The notes under the pieces: generated by a model
What the model saw: only the letters and a program-made list of their open reading frames with translations
What the model was told of the DNA's origin: nothing
Database searches by the model: none
Shown: positions 16,295-24,343 of the stretch, in pieces
Layout of the letters: each line of letters starts with the position of its first letter
Numbering within the stretch: position 1 is the stretch's first letter
Made by a program: the position numbers and the translations under genes
Assembly (NCBI GenBank): GCA_019359155.1
Contig: JAHHHV010000066.1
Coordinates: 111,061 to 175,060, forward strand
DNA: 64,000 nucleotides
Origin: Pegethrix bostrychoides GSE-TBD4-15B
GTDB taxonomy: Bacteria > Cyanobacteriota > Cyanobacteriia > Elainellales > Elainellaceae
Reading direction: 5' to 3'

Positions 16295-16903
16295 ATGTCG
16301 CGATATCGAGGTCCTCGCCTCAGAGTTACCCGTCGCTTGGGCGATCTGCCCGGACTGACGCGCAAAACCGCTCGGCGAGCATATCCCCCCGGACAACATG
16401 GACAGGCGCGCAAAAAGCGTTCAGAATACGCAATTCGCCTGGAAGAAAAGCAGAAGCTGCGGTTTAACTACGGCGTTTCCGAGCGTCAGCTCCTGCGCTA
16501 CGTGCGAAAAGCTCGCCGTGCCGCTGGCTCCACCGGCCAAGTGCTGCTCCAGTTTCTCGAAATGCGGTTAGACAACACCGTGTTCCGCATGGGCATGGGG
16601 CCAACCATTCCCGGCGCGCGCCAGGTCGTCAATCACGGCCATATCACCGTGAACGGTCGCGTTGTAGATATTCCCAGCTACCAGTGTAAGCCCGGTGACG
16701 TGATTGGCGTCAGAAACACCGAGCGCTCGCGTCGTCTGGTGGAAGCCAACCTGCAATTCCCCGGCCTGGCGCATACGCCGACCCATTTGGAATTCGACAA
16801 AAACAAAATGGAAGGCAAGGTCACGGGCATCGTCGAGCGCGAGTGGGTTGCGCTACCCATCAACGAACTGCTGGTGGTTGAGTACTACTCACGTCAGGCT
16901 TAA
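16295..16903 (+). CDS. rpsD: 30S ribosomal protein S4
   Basis: Primary rRNA-binding protein that nucleates assembly of the 30S body. The 202-residue sequence starts [20 protein letters not shown], the cyanobacterial/plastid form, which lacks the N-terminal zinc-binding cysteines of some bacteria. The S4 RNA-binding domain is clear at about residues 90-155: [33 protein letters not shown] and [19 protein letters not shown] ribosome site precedes the ATG. The gene is monocistronic here, as is usual in cyanobacteria, and is followed by a clear terminator. Confidence 0.97.
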   Translation: MSRYRGPRLRVTRRLGDLPGLTRKTARRAYPPGQHGQARKKRSEYAIRLEEKQKLRFNYGVSERQLLRYVRKARRAAGSTGQVLLQFLEMRLDNTVFRMGMGPTIPGARQVVNHGHITVNGRVVDIPSYQCKPGDVIGVRNTERSRRLVEANLQFPGLAHTPTHLEFDKNKMEGKVTGIVEREWVALPINELLVVEYYSRQA

Positions 16904-16970
16904 ACTCGCTTCGATCTGTTTGGCTGCATCTGCGCGGCTGCGATGCGCCATCTAGTTTTTATATTCCTCT

Positions 16971-17003
16971 AGCTCTCTGATTCCGTCGATCAGGGAGCTT
17001 TTT
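16971..17003 (+). terminator. rho-independent terminator of rpsD
   Basis: Eleven-base-pair stem, AGCTCTCTGAT (16971-16981) with ATCAGGGAGCT (16989-16999) and one G-U pair, a 7-base loop (TCCGTCG), then a run of T (16999-17003). It lies 68 bases after the rpsD stop. Confidence 0.85.
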
Positions 17004-17103
17004 GAACGGTTTAGACTATGTCTAGTAGAAGGCTGTGCCAGCAAACGGGTTTCAGCTTCGCTCAACCCTTATTTTTCTGTCCAAAACTTAGCGCCAGCAA
17101 AAC

Positions 17104-17517
17104 TTAGCGCCAGTAGGGTTTGCCCTTCATGAAAATGCCTAGCATTGCGCCAATTAGCATGGAATAGGAAGGCTCCAGCAAAATCGTTGGCAAAGGCAGC
17201 AGACTTCTAATCACCAACATCAGAAACAGACAGAGCAGCAGCGCCCAGAGTACGCCCGTGCTGATCATCATCTGCGGATAAAGAATTTCGAGAAACACTA
17301 CAGCCAGCGCGCCTAACCCTACTGCTGCCGCCAGTCCCACAATAATGCTCAGCGGCGGCGTAAACAGCAGCGTCAACGCGCGGCCAATCAAATCGACGTA
17401 GATTAAGCCCAGCCGCAAGAGCTGATCGATTACGGATGCCCAAAATAGCGTCAGCAGCGACACCCAAAATAGGGGCGTCCAAGGAATCTGCTTCAGGCGG
17501 CGCAGCGGATTATTCAT
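17104..17517 (-). CDS. hypothetical membrane protein, four predicted helices
   Basis: A 137-residue, very hydrophobic protein with an N-terminal basic segment (NNPLRRLKQIPWTP) and about four membrane spans: FWVSLLTLFWASVIDQLL, ALTLLFTPPLSIIVGLAAAV, GLGALAVVFLEIL and VLWALLLCLFLMLVI, then a further apolar C-terminus (SMLIGAMLGIFMKG). No catalytic motif is seen. It is a cyanobacterial conserved type as far as I can judge. Its start is 586 bases upstream of rpsD's strand-mate region and it faces rpsD convergently; 71 bases separate it from the HerA-type gene on the same strand, so cotranscription with that gene is possible. Confidence 0.7.
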   Translation of the reverse strand: MNNPLRRLKQIPWTPLFWVSLLTLFWASVIDQLLRLGLIYVDLIGRALTLLFTPPLSIIVGLAAAVGLGALAVVFLEILYPQMMISTGVLWALLLCLFLMLVIRSLLPLPTILLEPSYSMLIGAMLGIFMKGKPYWR

Positions 17518-17588
17518 GCAGAGTCGTTCAAAATAGATAGCCCTGATTTTAGCTCAGAGCACTTGAAATTAACTGGACAGCCCCGGCC

Positions 17589-19301
17589 TTACTCCATACT
17601 GATGCCGCGAAAGGTGGCCGGACGGCTGCGCGTCGCCACTGGAGCCTGCTCAATTTTGCGGGCAGCCACCTGAGGCGAGCGGAAGTAGTTCTGCCACAGC
17701 TCTGGCGCATTCAGCGTCTCGCCGCCGTGGTGGGTAATTCGCTGCCGCACCTGACAGAGCACGGGCGTATTCACGCAGGCCCCGGCAATGATTACCTGGC
17801 CTTTGGTCAGGGCGGGTAGTTCTTTGAGTAGATCGCGCCCCGCTGCCTCCACGCCATATTTGAGGCTATCTTGATCGACTGGATTGACGATCCGCATGAT
17901 GAACTGACTCATGCACTGCGACAGTACGTCTGCGTCTAGCTTGCCGGGACGCTGCGTGATCAGGCCCATCCCTAGTCCAAACTTGCGGCCTTCGCTGAGG
18001 ATCGTGCGGAGAATCATCTTGCAGCGCGAGGGTTCATGTGCCGGGGCAAACCGATGCGCCTCTTCAATCAAGATAAACACCGGGTAAGGCAAAAAGTTTT
18101 CGTCGTCAGGGCGAATCAGCTCTTTTTGGGTGTTCATCCGGGCATGGCTAGCCTGCCGCAGCACGGTGGCGCAGATCACCTGCTGTTCTTCCTGGCTAAT
18201 CTCGTTCATTTGCAGCACCGTTACCTGCCCCGGCTCAAACAGATCTTTGGGAGCCAGATGCTCAAGCGAGTGGAAATAGGGCGAGCGGGCGAGTCGCTCT
18301 AGCTTCCATTCCAGCGCCGGAGCCGAGGAGCCTAATTTTTCATTGCCGTTTTCGTCCATGGTTGAGTCAGCTTCCACCACGGCGGCAATCAAGTCTTGGA
18401 TGCCCCAGCGAAAGTTGCCATGCTTATGGCGCCGCAGGATCGTGAAGGCTTTGTTGAGAATCGACTGCTGGCGGTCGCTCATTTCCGGCAGCAGACTCAG
18501 GATGTCGTAGTAGTCGAGTGAGGAGATGCGGATGCGAATATCTTCGGGCGTGAGGATTTGGACTTTGGGGGCGTAGCCGTCGGCAGTCTGGAAGGCGGCA
18601 TGACCGCGCATTTCGCTCAGCGTCCCATATTCGCCATGCGGATCAAAAATCAGCACCGCCGCTCGGTTGTGAGGCAGCAGCAGCTCCTCCACGAGCACTC
18701 CCGCCGTATAGGACTTGCCCGAACCCGTCCCGGCCAGAATCGCCATATGCGTACTGACCAACTCCTTCACATCCAGCGCTACCGGCACTGCGCCCAAATC
18801 CCGCAGCAGCAGCGACCCGACATGTGCGGAGCCGACTTCACCGGGCTGCTTTTTGCTCAGCACATGGCGCAGGCTCTCGTCGCTGCACAGGTAAACCCTG
18901 GCTCCTGGATCGGGCGTGATGCGCGGGTTGATGAAGCCCAGCGCCGGGTGAAAGTGGCCAATCACGTCCACCGTGACTTCGTAGAGTTCGGGGTTGGGAT
19001 GGACGAAGCCAATCAGCGCCGCCACCACATCAGGGCTGACCTCGGTGTCGGCAAAAATCCGGTCGGGCAGATGGTCAATCAGGCAGCGCTCTGAGATTTT
19101 GCCTAAGATTTGCAGGCGGGTTCCGGGGTCGCGGCTGGCCGGAATCTCGTAGTAGACAAACTCGCCGATCCGCACCTGCTGGTTGTCGGCGGTGATAAAC
19201 AGATATTGGTTGCCGTCTTCACCCGGCCCTTTCACTGTGCCAATTGCTTTGGACAAAGCTAGACGGGCGGGCGTTGAGCGGGCAAGAGCATCTAAAGCCA
19301 T
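17589..19301 (-). CDS. HerA-type ATP-binding protein (FtsK/HerA hexameric ATPase)
   Basis: HerA family DNA-translocase ATPase of 570 residues. An N-terminal HAS-barrel-like region (IGTVKGPGEDGNQYLFIT, then EFVYYEIP) precedes the ATPase core with P-loop AILAGTGSGKSYTAGVL (Walker A at residues 191-197), the Walker B segment VFILIEEAHRFAP, and the arginine-finger/QRPGKLDADVLSQC region. HerA proteins pump DNA, usually with the NurA nuclease or, in defence systems, with Sir2 or other effectors. No such partner lies next to it; the neighbour downstream is a small membrane protein. ATG 19301 (MALDALARS) is preferred over the longer frame opening at 19400, whose additional 33 residues are an apolar stretch not seen in the family. 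Confidence 0.88.
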   Translation of the reverse strand: MALDALARSTPARLALSKAIGTVKGPGEDGNQYLFITADNQQVRIGEFVYYEIPASRDPGTRLQILGKISERCLIDHLPDRIFADTEVSPDVVAALIGFVHPNPELYEVTVDVIGHFHPALGFINPRITPDPGARVYLCSDESLRHVLSKKQPGEVGSAHVGSLLLRDLGAVPVALDVKELVSTHMAILAGTGSGKSYTAGVLVEELLLPHNRAAVLIFDPHGEYGTLSEMRGHAAFQTADGYAPKVQILTPEDIRIRISSLDYYDILSLLPEMSDRQQSILNKAFTILRRHKHGNFRWGIQDLIAAVVEADSTMDENGNEKLGSSAPALEWKLERLARSPYFHSLEHLAPKDLFEPGQVTVLQMNEISQEEQQVICATVLRQASHARMNTQKELIRPDDENFLPYPVFILIEEAHRFAPAHEPSRCKMILRTILSEGRKFGLGMGLITQRPGKLDADVLSQCMSQFIMRIVNPVDQDSLKYGVEAAGRDLLKELPALTKGQVIIAGACVNTPVLCQVRQRITHHGGETLNAPELWQNYFRSPQVAARKIEQAPVATRSRPATFRGISME

Positions 19302-19811
19302 AGCAATCAAAATAAGTAGAGTGAGAGAGCCTGCGCCTAACCAGCGAGTCAAACTTAGTAGGACTACGCTTGCTGAGTCATCCTGAAGATCAATTTGCAA
19401 TGAAACGTAGAGAAAACACGGATAACGTCTCTAGGTTCTGCCTGTATCTTTAAAGGAGAGGTGCGTAAATCAAACGACAGCAAGTGCTGAGACTCACTGC
19501 TGGAACGGAACATTTGAACTAGGGGCTACTCAAAGATTAATCGCAAATTGGCTAGCTGGCGCGATCCTTTCCAGATTTTCACGAAATTTTTCAACATATA
19601 GCGGTTTCAAGCCTAATCAGCTCCCAGAGTTAGCCCCCAGGGTTAGCCCCCAGATCTCTCAGTTCTGATCCTAATTTCGGTCAGGCTTCAGCAGAGTTGT
19701 CGGTACGGAGTCACGTTTGATTTCGGTGAAGCTCGTCGAGGCGGCTCGTCTTCCCAGCCATCAGCGGGAATGCTTTAACCAAGTCCATCACTGAATTCTT
19801 CTGAGCTAGAC
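19302..19811. other. 510-base divergent intergenic region
   Basis: Spacer between the divergent HerA-type and histidine-kinase genes. It holds no convincing ORF. It contains a direct repeat, GTTAGCCCCCAG at 19629-19640 and 19642-19653, and an AT-richer zone around 19540-19610 that could hold promoters. If the HerA-type gene starts at 19400, the gap is 411 bases. I see no riboswitch or terminator pattern. Confidence 0.5.
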
Positions 19812-21332
19812 ATGGCAACCGAACCTCTCGCCCCTAATCCGCAGTTCAAGCCCAAGCGAGTTGCTAGCTCCAGCCAGCCCAGCAAACAAATTCTGCGGCA
19901 AACGGTTGCCCAACTTCAGCAGCAGCTCGCTCAGCAGCACCAGCGTCAAAGGCTAATCGATCAGCTGACTAGCGCCATCCGCAACAGCCAAGGCTTACCC
20001 CAAATCTACGAGCAAGCCGTCACCGATCTAGTGCAGACCCTGCAGGTGAGCCGCGGTCTGCTGCTGCTGTTCAAATATGTCGATCCGCGTCAGCGCCACA
20101 GCCAAAACGGCAGCATCCCCAAAACGAAAGCGACACTGGTGGCAGAATCCTGGCTGGAAGGCAAGAGCGCTGAGCCTGAGCCTGAGCCTGAGTCTAAGCC
20201 TGAGCCATTCTGGGCATCAGACTGTCGCTTCTGCCAGAGGATTTTGACCGGAGAGCCGCAGGTGGCCGTCTCAGGATTTGATCAGCCAAAACCCACAATC
20301 CCTCAGCCCGATCCGCTGTTTCAGATCGAACAGCTCCCGGCGCTGCTAATGGTACCGCTAGAAAGTCAGGGCACGGTACTGGGCTGTTTGGCCTTACAGC
20401 AGCAGGCACAGGACTGGTCAGCCGACGATCTGGCGTTTTTGCGGCGGGTGGCGGCTCAGCTCAGCACGGCGATTATCCAAACCCGCAGCTTCCAGCAGGT
20501 GCAGGCCGTGGTGCAGGAACGTACCGCTCAGCTCCAGCGCAGCCTCGAAGTTCAGGCTAAGCTCTACGAAAAAACCCGGCAGCAGGTCGATCAGCTCCAC
20601 AAAATGAACGCCGAGCGCGAGGAGTTTCTCAGCACGATTAGCCATGAGTTGCTCACGCCATTGACCAGCATGGGGCTAGCGATTCGGATGCTGCGCCAGC
20701 GCGAACTGGACGAAGACCGCCAGCAGCGCTATCTGGATATTTTGGATCAACAGTGCCTCCGCGAGACAAATTTGATCAATGATTTGCTGGCGCTGCGAAA
20801 GCTAGAAACTCTGGCTCCCCCGACGCTCCAAAAGCTCGATCTGCGCCAGATGATTGAGACATTGAGCCAGTCGGTGGCGGAGTCCTGGCAGGAAAAAGAG
20901 CTGAAGCTCTCGGTACATTTGCCCTCTCGTCCGCTAATTTTTTATAGCGATAGCGATAGCCTGCACCGGGCGCTGCTGGAGCTGTTAACCAACGCCCGCA
21001 AATATTCTGATCCGGGCAGTATAGTCGAGCTGAGAGTTGCCTGCACGGGTGATTTGACGGCGCGGCAGATTGTGATCAGCATTGGCAACCGGGGAGCCGG
21101 AATTGCGCCAGAGGAGATGCCCTACATTTTTGATAAGTTCCGGCGCGGGCAGGGTGTGACTCAGCAGGCGATTCAGGGCACGGGTCTGGGGCTGGCGCTG
21201 GTCAAGGGCTTGGTGGAGCATCTAGACGGAACGATTACGGCCTCTAGTCATCCGCTGGGCGAAATTTGGGAAACCTGGTTTACAATGACGCTGCCTCAGG
21301 CCGCAGAGGGGCAAATTCACGTCAGCGCTTGA
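19812..21332 (+). CDS. GAF-domain sensor histidine kinase
   Basis: Cytoplasmic two-component sensor kinase of 506 residues. A Gln-rich coiled coil (30-50) leads to a GAF domain (about 45-225), interrupted by an acidic low-complexity insert (EPEPEPESKPEP, 121-132). A second coiled coil follows (225-268), then the HisKA domain with phospho-acceptor His278 in STISHELLTPLTSMG. The HATPase region is complete: N-box LLELLTNARKYSD, G1 region ISIGNRGAGIAPEE, F-box PYIFDKFRRGQG and G2 GTGLGLALVKGL. There is no transmembrane segment, so it senses an internal signal or a partner. No response regulator gene is adjacent. The next gene begins only 30 bases later and may be cotranscribed. Confidence 0.93.
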   Translation: MATEPLAPNPQFKPKRVASSSQPSKQILRQTVAQLQQQLAQQHQRQRLIDQLTSAIRNSQGLPQIYEQAVTDLVQTLQVSRGLLLLFKYVDPRQRHSQNGSIPKTKATLVAESWLEGKSAEPEPEPESKPEPFWASDCRFCQRILTGEPQVAVSGFDQPKPTIPQPDPLFQIEQLPALLMVPLESQGTVLGCLALQQQAQDWSADDLAFLRRVAAQLSTAIIQTRSFQQVQAVVQERTAQLQRSLEVQAKLYEKTRQQVDQLHKMNAEREEFLSTISHELLTPLTSMGLAIRMLRQRELDEDRQQRYLDILDQQCLRETNLINDLLALRKLETLAPPTLQKLDLRQMIETLSQSVAESWQEKELKLSVHLPSRPLIFYSDSDSLHRALLELLTNARKYSDPGSIVELRVACTGDLTARQIVISIGNRGAGIAPEEMPYIFDKFRRGQGVTQQAIQGTGLGLALVKGLVEHLDGTITASSHPLGEIWETWFTMTLPQAAEGQIHVSA

Positions 21333-21362
21333 TAAAATTGGGGCAAGTTGGGAGTGAGCAGG

Positions 21363-21908
21363 ATGATTGAAGGGATGATGGATGCTGAGCTAGAGGCGCT
21401 AGACGAGACGCTGGATTTAGAAAGCGCGCTCAACAGCCATGTCGAGATTGTCAGCCAAGCCGCCGGTAGACAGCGTCAAATCACCGCCAAAATCCAGATC
21501 GCCTGTTCGGTAGAGCAGCTCTGGCAGATTTTGACCAGCTACGATCAGCTCGCCGAGTTTATCCCTAGCCTCACCCAGAGTCGGCAGATTGAGCATCCGG
21601 CAGGCGGGATTCGGATCGAGCAGATTGGCAGCGAGGCGCTGATGCGGATCAAGTTCTGCGCGCGGGTCGTGCTGGATATGGTGGAGCAGTTCCCCAACCA
21701 GATTGACTTTGAAATGGTGGAAGGCGACTTCAAGCAGTTCTGCGGGAGCTGGATGCTGCAACCCGCGCCCAACGGCGGCACCGAACTTTCCTACAGCGTC
21801 TCAGTCCTGCCGCCGAGGGCAATGCCTGTCGGCCTGATTGAGCGCAAGCTCAAGAGCGGCCTAGTCGCCAACCTGACTGCAATTCGTCAGCGCGCCGAAA
21901 CGCTATAG
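21363..21908 (+). CDS. SRPBCC (cyclase/dehydrase-like) family protein
   Basis: Helix-grip fold protein with a hydrophobic ligand cavity, 181 residues from this start. The family pattern is clear: IQIACSVEQLWQILTSYDQL, AEFIPSLTQSRQI (the 'yplwp.v..s' segment), then alternating strands (RIEQIGSEALMRIKF, QIDFEMVEGDFKQFCGSWML), and a C-terminal helix (LIERKLKSGLVANLTAIRQR). The ligand is unknown; such proteins in cyanobacteria include lipid- or pigment-binding members. ATG 21363 is chosen because a GGGAGTGAG purine stretch precedes it; TTG 21348 and ATG 21375 are alternatives. Its stop overlaps the 3' end of the convergent dehydratase by six bases. Confidence 0.85.
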   Translation: MIEGMMDAELEALDETLDLESALNSHVEIVSQAAGRQRQITAKIQIACSVEQLWQILTSYDQLAEFIPSLTQSRQIEHPAGGIRIEQIGSEALMRIKFCARVVLDMVEQFPNQIDFEMVEGDFKQFCGSWMLQPAPNGGTELSYSVSVLPPRAMPVGLIERKLKSGLVANLTAIRQRAETL

Positions 21909-22886
21909 CGCCTTGAAGCGCTCAAACAGATCGCTTTTCAAATCCACATTGCCGCCGCTAATCACCACGCCGACGCGAGCCGCAGCCGGATCAACTAATC
22001 CTTCGAGCAGTGCCGCTGTCGCCAGTGCCCCGGTTGGCTCAACCACAAGTTTCAGCCGCTCCCAGAGCAAAAACATTGCCCGCAACAGCTGCTCGTCCGT
22101 GACGGTGAGCATCGCCTGCACATGCTGCAAAATCAGCGGAAAGGTGACTTGACCGGGGCAAGGCGTGCGAGCCCCATCGGCAATGGTGTCGGGGTTATGC
22201 ACCGTCTGGATCGTTCGGGTCACAAAGGAGCGGGTCACGTCGTCTCCTGCCGCTGGCTCTACGCCAATCACCTGGCAGCCTGGAGACAGCTCGCTGGCCG
22301 CAATCGCGCAGCCGGACAACAGCCCGCCGCCGCCACAGCAGACTAGCAAAACGTCCAGCTCACCGACTTGTTCAAACAGCTCTTTGCCTACCGTGCCCTG
22401 TCCTGCCACCACCTGCGGATGATCGTAGGGTGGAATCATCACGGTGCCTCGCTCGGCGCAGAGCTGTTGAGCCAGCGCTTCGCGGCTGGTAACGCGACGG
22501 TCATAGAGCAACAGCTCTGCGCCATAGCCTCGCGTTGCCGCCTGCTTGACGGCGGGGGCATCGTTGGGCATCAGAATGGTGGTGGAGATCCCCAGCAGGC
22601 TGCCTGAGAGCGCCATTGCCTGAGCGTGATTGCCTGAAGAATAGGCCAAAACGCCCTGCTGCCGCTGCGCTGCCTCTAGCTGCGACATGGCGTTATAGGC
22701 TCCCCGAAACTTGAAGGAACCGGTGCGCTGGAAGTTTTCGCATTTAAAGAACACCTGATGCCCTGTGCGCTGATCCACAGTTCGAGAGGTCAGCACGGGA
22801 GTCAAGTGGGCGGCTCCGCGCAACCGTTCGGCGGCAGCAGCGAGATCATCATAAACGACCGCTGGCGATAGGTCGGAACTTAGCAC
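21903..22886 (-). CDS. threonine/serine dehydratase (PLP-dependent, serine racemase-like)
   Basis: Fold-type II PLP enzyme deaminating threonine or serine to a 2-oxo acid, or racemising serine. The PLP lysine lies in FQRTGSFKFRGAYNAM (about residues 47-62), the Asn-containing SSGNHAQAMALSG contacts the cofactor, and the phosphate-binding loop is VCCGGGGLLSG. At 327 residues it lacks the C-terminal regulatory ACT domain of biosynthetic IlvA, so it belongs to the short catabolic or racemase type. The terminal VVISGGNVDL is typical. Its stop codon overlaps that of the convergent SRPBCC gene by 6 bases. Confidence 0.92.
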   Translation of the reverse strand: MLSSDLSPAVVYDDLAAAAERLRGAAHLTPVLTSRTVDQRTGHQVFFKCENFQRTGSFKFRGAYNAMSQLEAAQRQQGVLAYSSGNHAQAMALSGSLLGISTTILMPNDAPAVKQAATRGYGAELLLYDRRVTSREALAQQLCAERGTVMIPPYDHPQVVAGQGTVGKELFEQVGELDVLLVCCGGGGLLSGCAIAASELSPGCQVIGVEPAAGDDVTRSFVTRTIQTVHNPDTIADGARTPCPGQVTFPLILQHVQAMLTVTDEQLLRAMFLLWERLKLVVEPTGALATAALLEGLVDPAAARVGVVISGGNVDLKSDLFERFKAL

Positions 22887-22938
22887 GGCTCAATTGCTCA
22901 ATAGCGAAACTTTGAGAGCTAGTTTAGCAAGTGCCAGC

Positions 22939-23208
22939 TTAGCGCACCCCGGTTGGCTCAATTTGGTTGAAGGGCACGAAGCATTCTCTGGGCAGGAGAA
23001 TTGGCTTTGCGGCAAAAATTAGCTTGCCACGCAGGCTAAAGCGGTCGAGCGCGACTCCAATCGGGCGCTGCACTTCTTCAGGATGCACTTCGTAAAAAGT
23101 GCGATAGATCGCGCGAGCGGCTTGAAGCAGTGCCGGGTCGAGTAACGCCGAAAGGCTGACAGACTCAGCCGCAGTCGGCAGGCGTTCCGACTTTGATGCC
23201 TGTACCAT
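22939..23208 (-). CDS. conserved hypothetical protein
   Basis: An 89-residue soluble protein without recognised domain. It opens MVQASKSERLPTAAESVSLS and has a helical middle (PALLQAARAIYRTFYEVHPE) and a basic, strand-like C-terminal half (LDRFSLRGKLIFAAKPILLP). The start at 23208 is preferred to 23220 because a GGGGG purine run lies at the right distance. It is separated by 52 bases from the dehydratase downstream on the same strand; function unknown. Confidence 0.6.
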   Translation of the reverse strand: MVQASKSERLPTAAESVSLSALLDPALLQAARAIYRTFYEVHPEEVQRPIGVALDRFSLRGKLIFAAKPILLPRECFVPFNQIEPTGVR

Positions 23209-23408
23209 GCAATCCCCCAATATTGGCGTTTGGATAGTGAACGATTCGGCAGCTAGCCGACGCTCTAAAGGCTACAGGATCTTGCCCGAAACGGTAAACT
23301 CGTCAATATTTCTTCATATAATTTAAGGGTTTTTCATGAAGCTAATGAAGGAAATTGGCTGTTTCGCGATGTACGCGATGTAATGGGCTGAATTCTGCCG
23401 CGGGCGGG

Positions 23409-23639
23409 CTAGAGTTGGCTGGAGTTGCGTCTGAGCTTTGCAATCTGCACTGAAGTATTTTGGGCGGCTGGCTCGCCTGGATCAAACATCACAACCACCT
23501 GAACTGGAGCGAGCTGTCGCAAAACCTGCGCGTAACTATCAGCATCTGAACGTTTGGCAAAGCGAGCTAGGATGACGTGCTGCATCTGGGGCAATAGACG
23601 CACGACAATCCAAGGAGTTAACTGCTCCCGATAGGACAT
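23409..23639 (-). CDS. conserved hypothetical protein, 76 residues
   Basis: Small soluble protein beginning MSYREQLTPWIVVRLLPQMQ. The start at 23639 is set by a GGAGA ribosome binding site nine bases upstream; the frame is open to 23705 but the additional residues are Cys/Arg-rich and do not look native. The sequence pattern, strand-helix-strand (VIVARF-like strands ILARFAKRSDADSYAQVL, QVVVMFDP), suggests a small alpha/beta fold similar to SPOR-like proteins, but this is inference. No function known. Confidence 0.6.
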   Translation of the reverse strand: MSYREQLTPWIVVRLLPQMQHVILARFAKRSDADSYAQVLRQLAPVQVVVMFDPGEPAAQNTSVQIAKLRRNSSQL

Positions 23640-23815
23640 AATATTACTGTCTCCATTGCAAATGGGGGTTGAGCCAGTGCAGAGGAGTTGGTCGCTGCGA
23701 CGCACTGGCTTTTGATTTACGGCGAAATGCTGCTACATAGCAACACTTTTATCTTACAGGTTGAGGTGCGACTTAGCAACATTTTTGGATGGTCTTTCTC
23801 GGCATGGCTTGAGGC

Positions 23816-24049
23816 ATGGGAAAATTAGGAAGTGCTTTGAGGCAGGTTTTAGAAGCTCACGGCATCAATCAGAATCAGCTTGCTACGGCTATGGGAACTG
23901 ATCGCTCGAATGTCAGCCGTTGGGTGAGCGGTGAGCGTGATCCACTAGCTGAGGTCGTCCCAGAAATCAGAGTCGCACTAGAAAGGCTCAATCCAGCAGC
24001 GGCAGAGGCATTTGTGAAGCTGTATCTCTATGACTCTGACGGCGGATGA
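23816..24049 (+). CDS. XRE-family helix-turn-helix regulator
   Basis: A 77-residue single-domain regulator. The HTH is unmistakable: LRQVLEAHGINQNQLATAMG (helix 2 start), then TDRSNVSRWVSGERDP, the recognition helix and turn. A short helical tail (AVVPEIRVALERLNP-like, then AAEAFVKLYLYDS) may dimerise it. It sits at the left edge of the AT-rich island and is transcribed toward the ParA/ParB-like pair, 294 bases away, with three copies of an ATCTACCC word in between. It is a plausible autoregulator and controller of the module; this is inference from context. Confidence 0.9.
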   Translation: MGKLGSALRQVLEAHGINQNQLATAMGTDRSNVSRWVSGERDPLAEVVPEIRVALERLNPAAAEAFVKLYLYDSDGG

Positions 24050-24126
24050 GGCTGTTTGAGGCGCAGCGATGCCGATATTGTGTACTACATTCAGCTTAAA
24101 TTTTGCCCTTAAACCGTACTGATCGT

Positions 24127-24253
24127 TTATCTACCCTTATCTACCCTATATAGATTCAGTGTACGAATACGGGTACTCTGCTTGAAGAAGCGATAAACCA
24201 ATCTCAAAGAGACGGTAAAATTACCTGCTCACAGCCCAATAGTGCGGGTAGAT
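24127..24253. promoter_or_regulatory. ATCTACCC motif cluster, candidate operator
   Basis: TTATCTACCC occurs twice in direct tandem (24127-24136 and 24137-24146), running into TATATAG (24147-24153), which could be a -10 box. The reverse complement of the core, GGGTAGAT, occurs at 24246-24253. Three copies of an 8-base word in 127 bases are not expected by chance. Position between the HTH gene and the ATPase pair suggests an operator or a centromere-like site for the ParB-fold protein. Confidence 0.4.
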
Positions 24254-24339
24254 GCGTTCCAATCGAGAAGAGAGATGTGAAAGGCATCTTGGGATACACG
24301 CGAAACCTGTTTTTGAAGTACGGCTTGATGTTGGGATAA
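24154..24339 (+). other. open frame without standard start, possible gene remnant or small protein
   Basis: Between an in-frame TAG (24151) and TAA (24337) there are 61 sense codons whose translation looks like real protein: LLEEAINQSQRDGKITCSQ, then PNSAGRCVPIEKRDVKGILG and YTRNLFLKYGLML. There is no ATG, GTG or TTG near the front: the only upstream candidates are ATT 24154 and CTG. The frame ends four bases before the start of the ParA-like gene. It might be the tail of a lost gene, or a small protein using a rare start in the same operon. The two upstream motif copies lie just before it and the third within it. No family recognised. Confidence 0.35.
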
Positions 24340-24343
24340 ATTC

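Noticed and set aside
18558..19094. Open frame of 178 codons opposite the HerA-type ATPase
   Set aside because: Antisense to the P-loop region of a clear gene; no ribosome site or recognisable domain.
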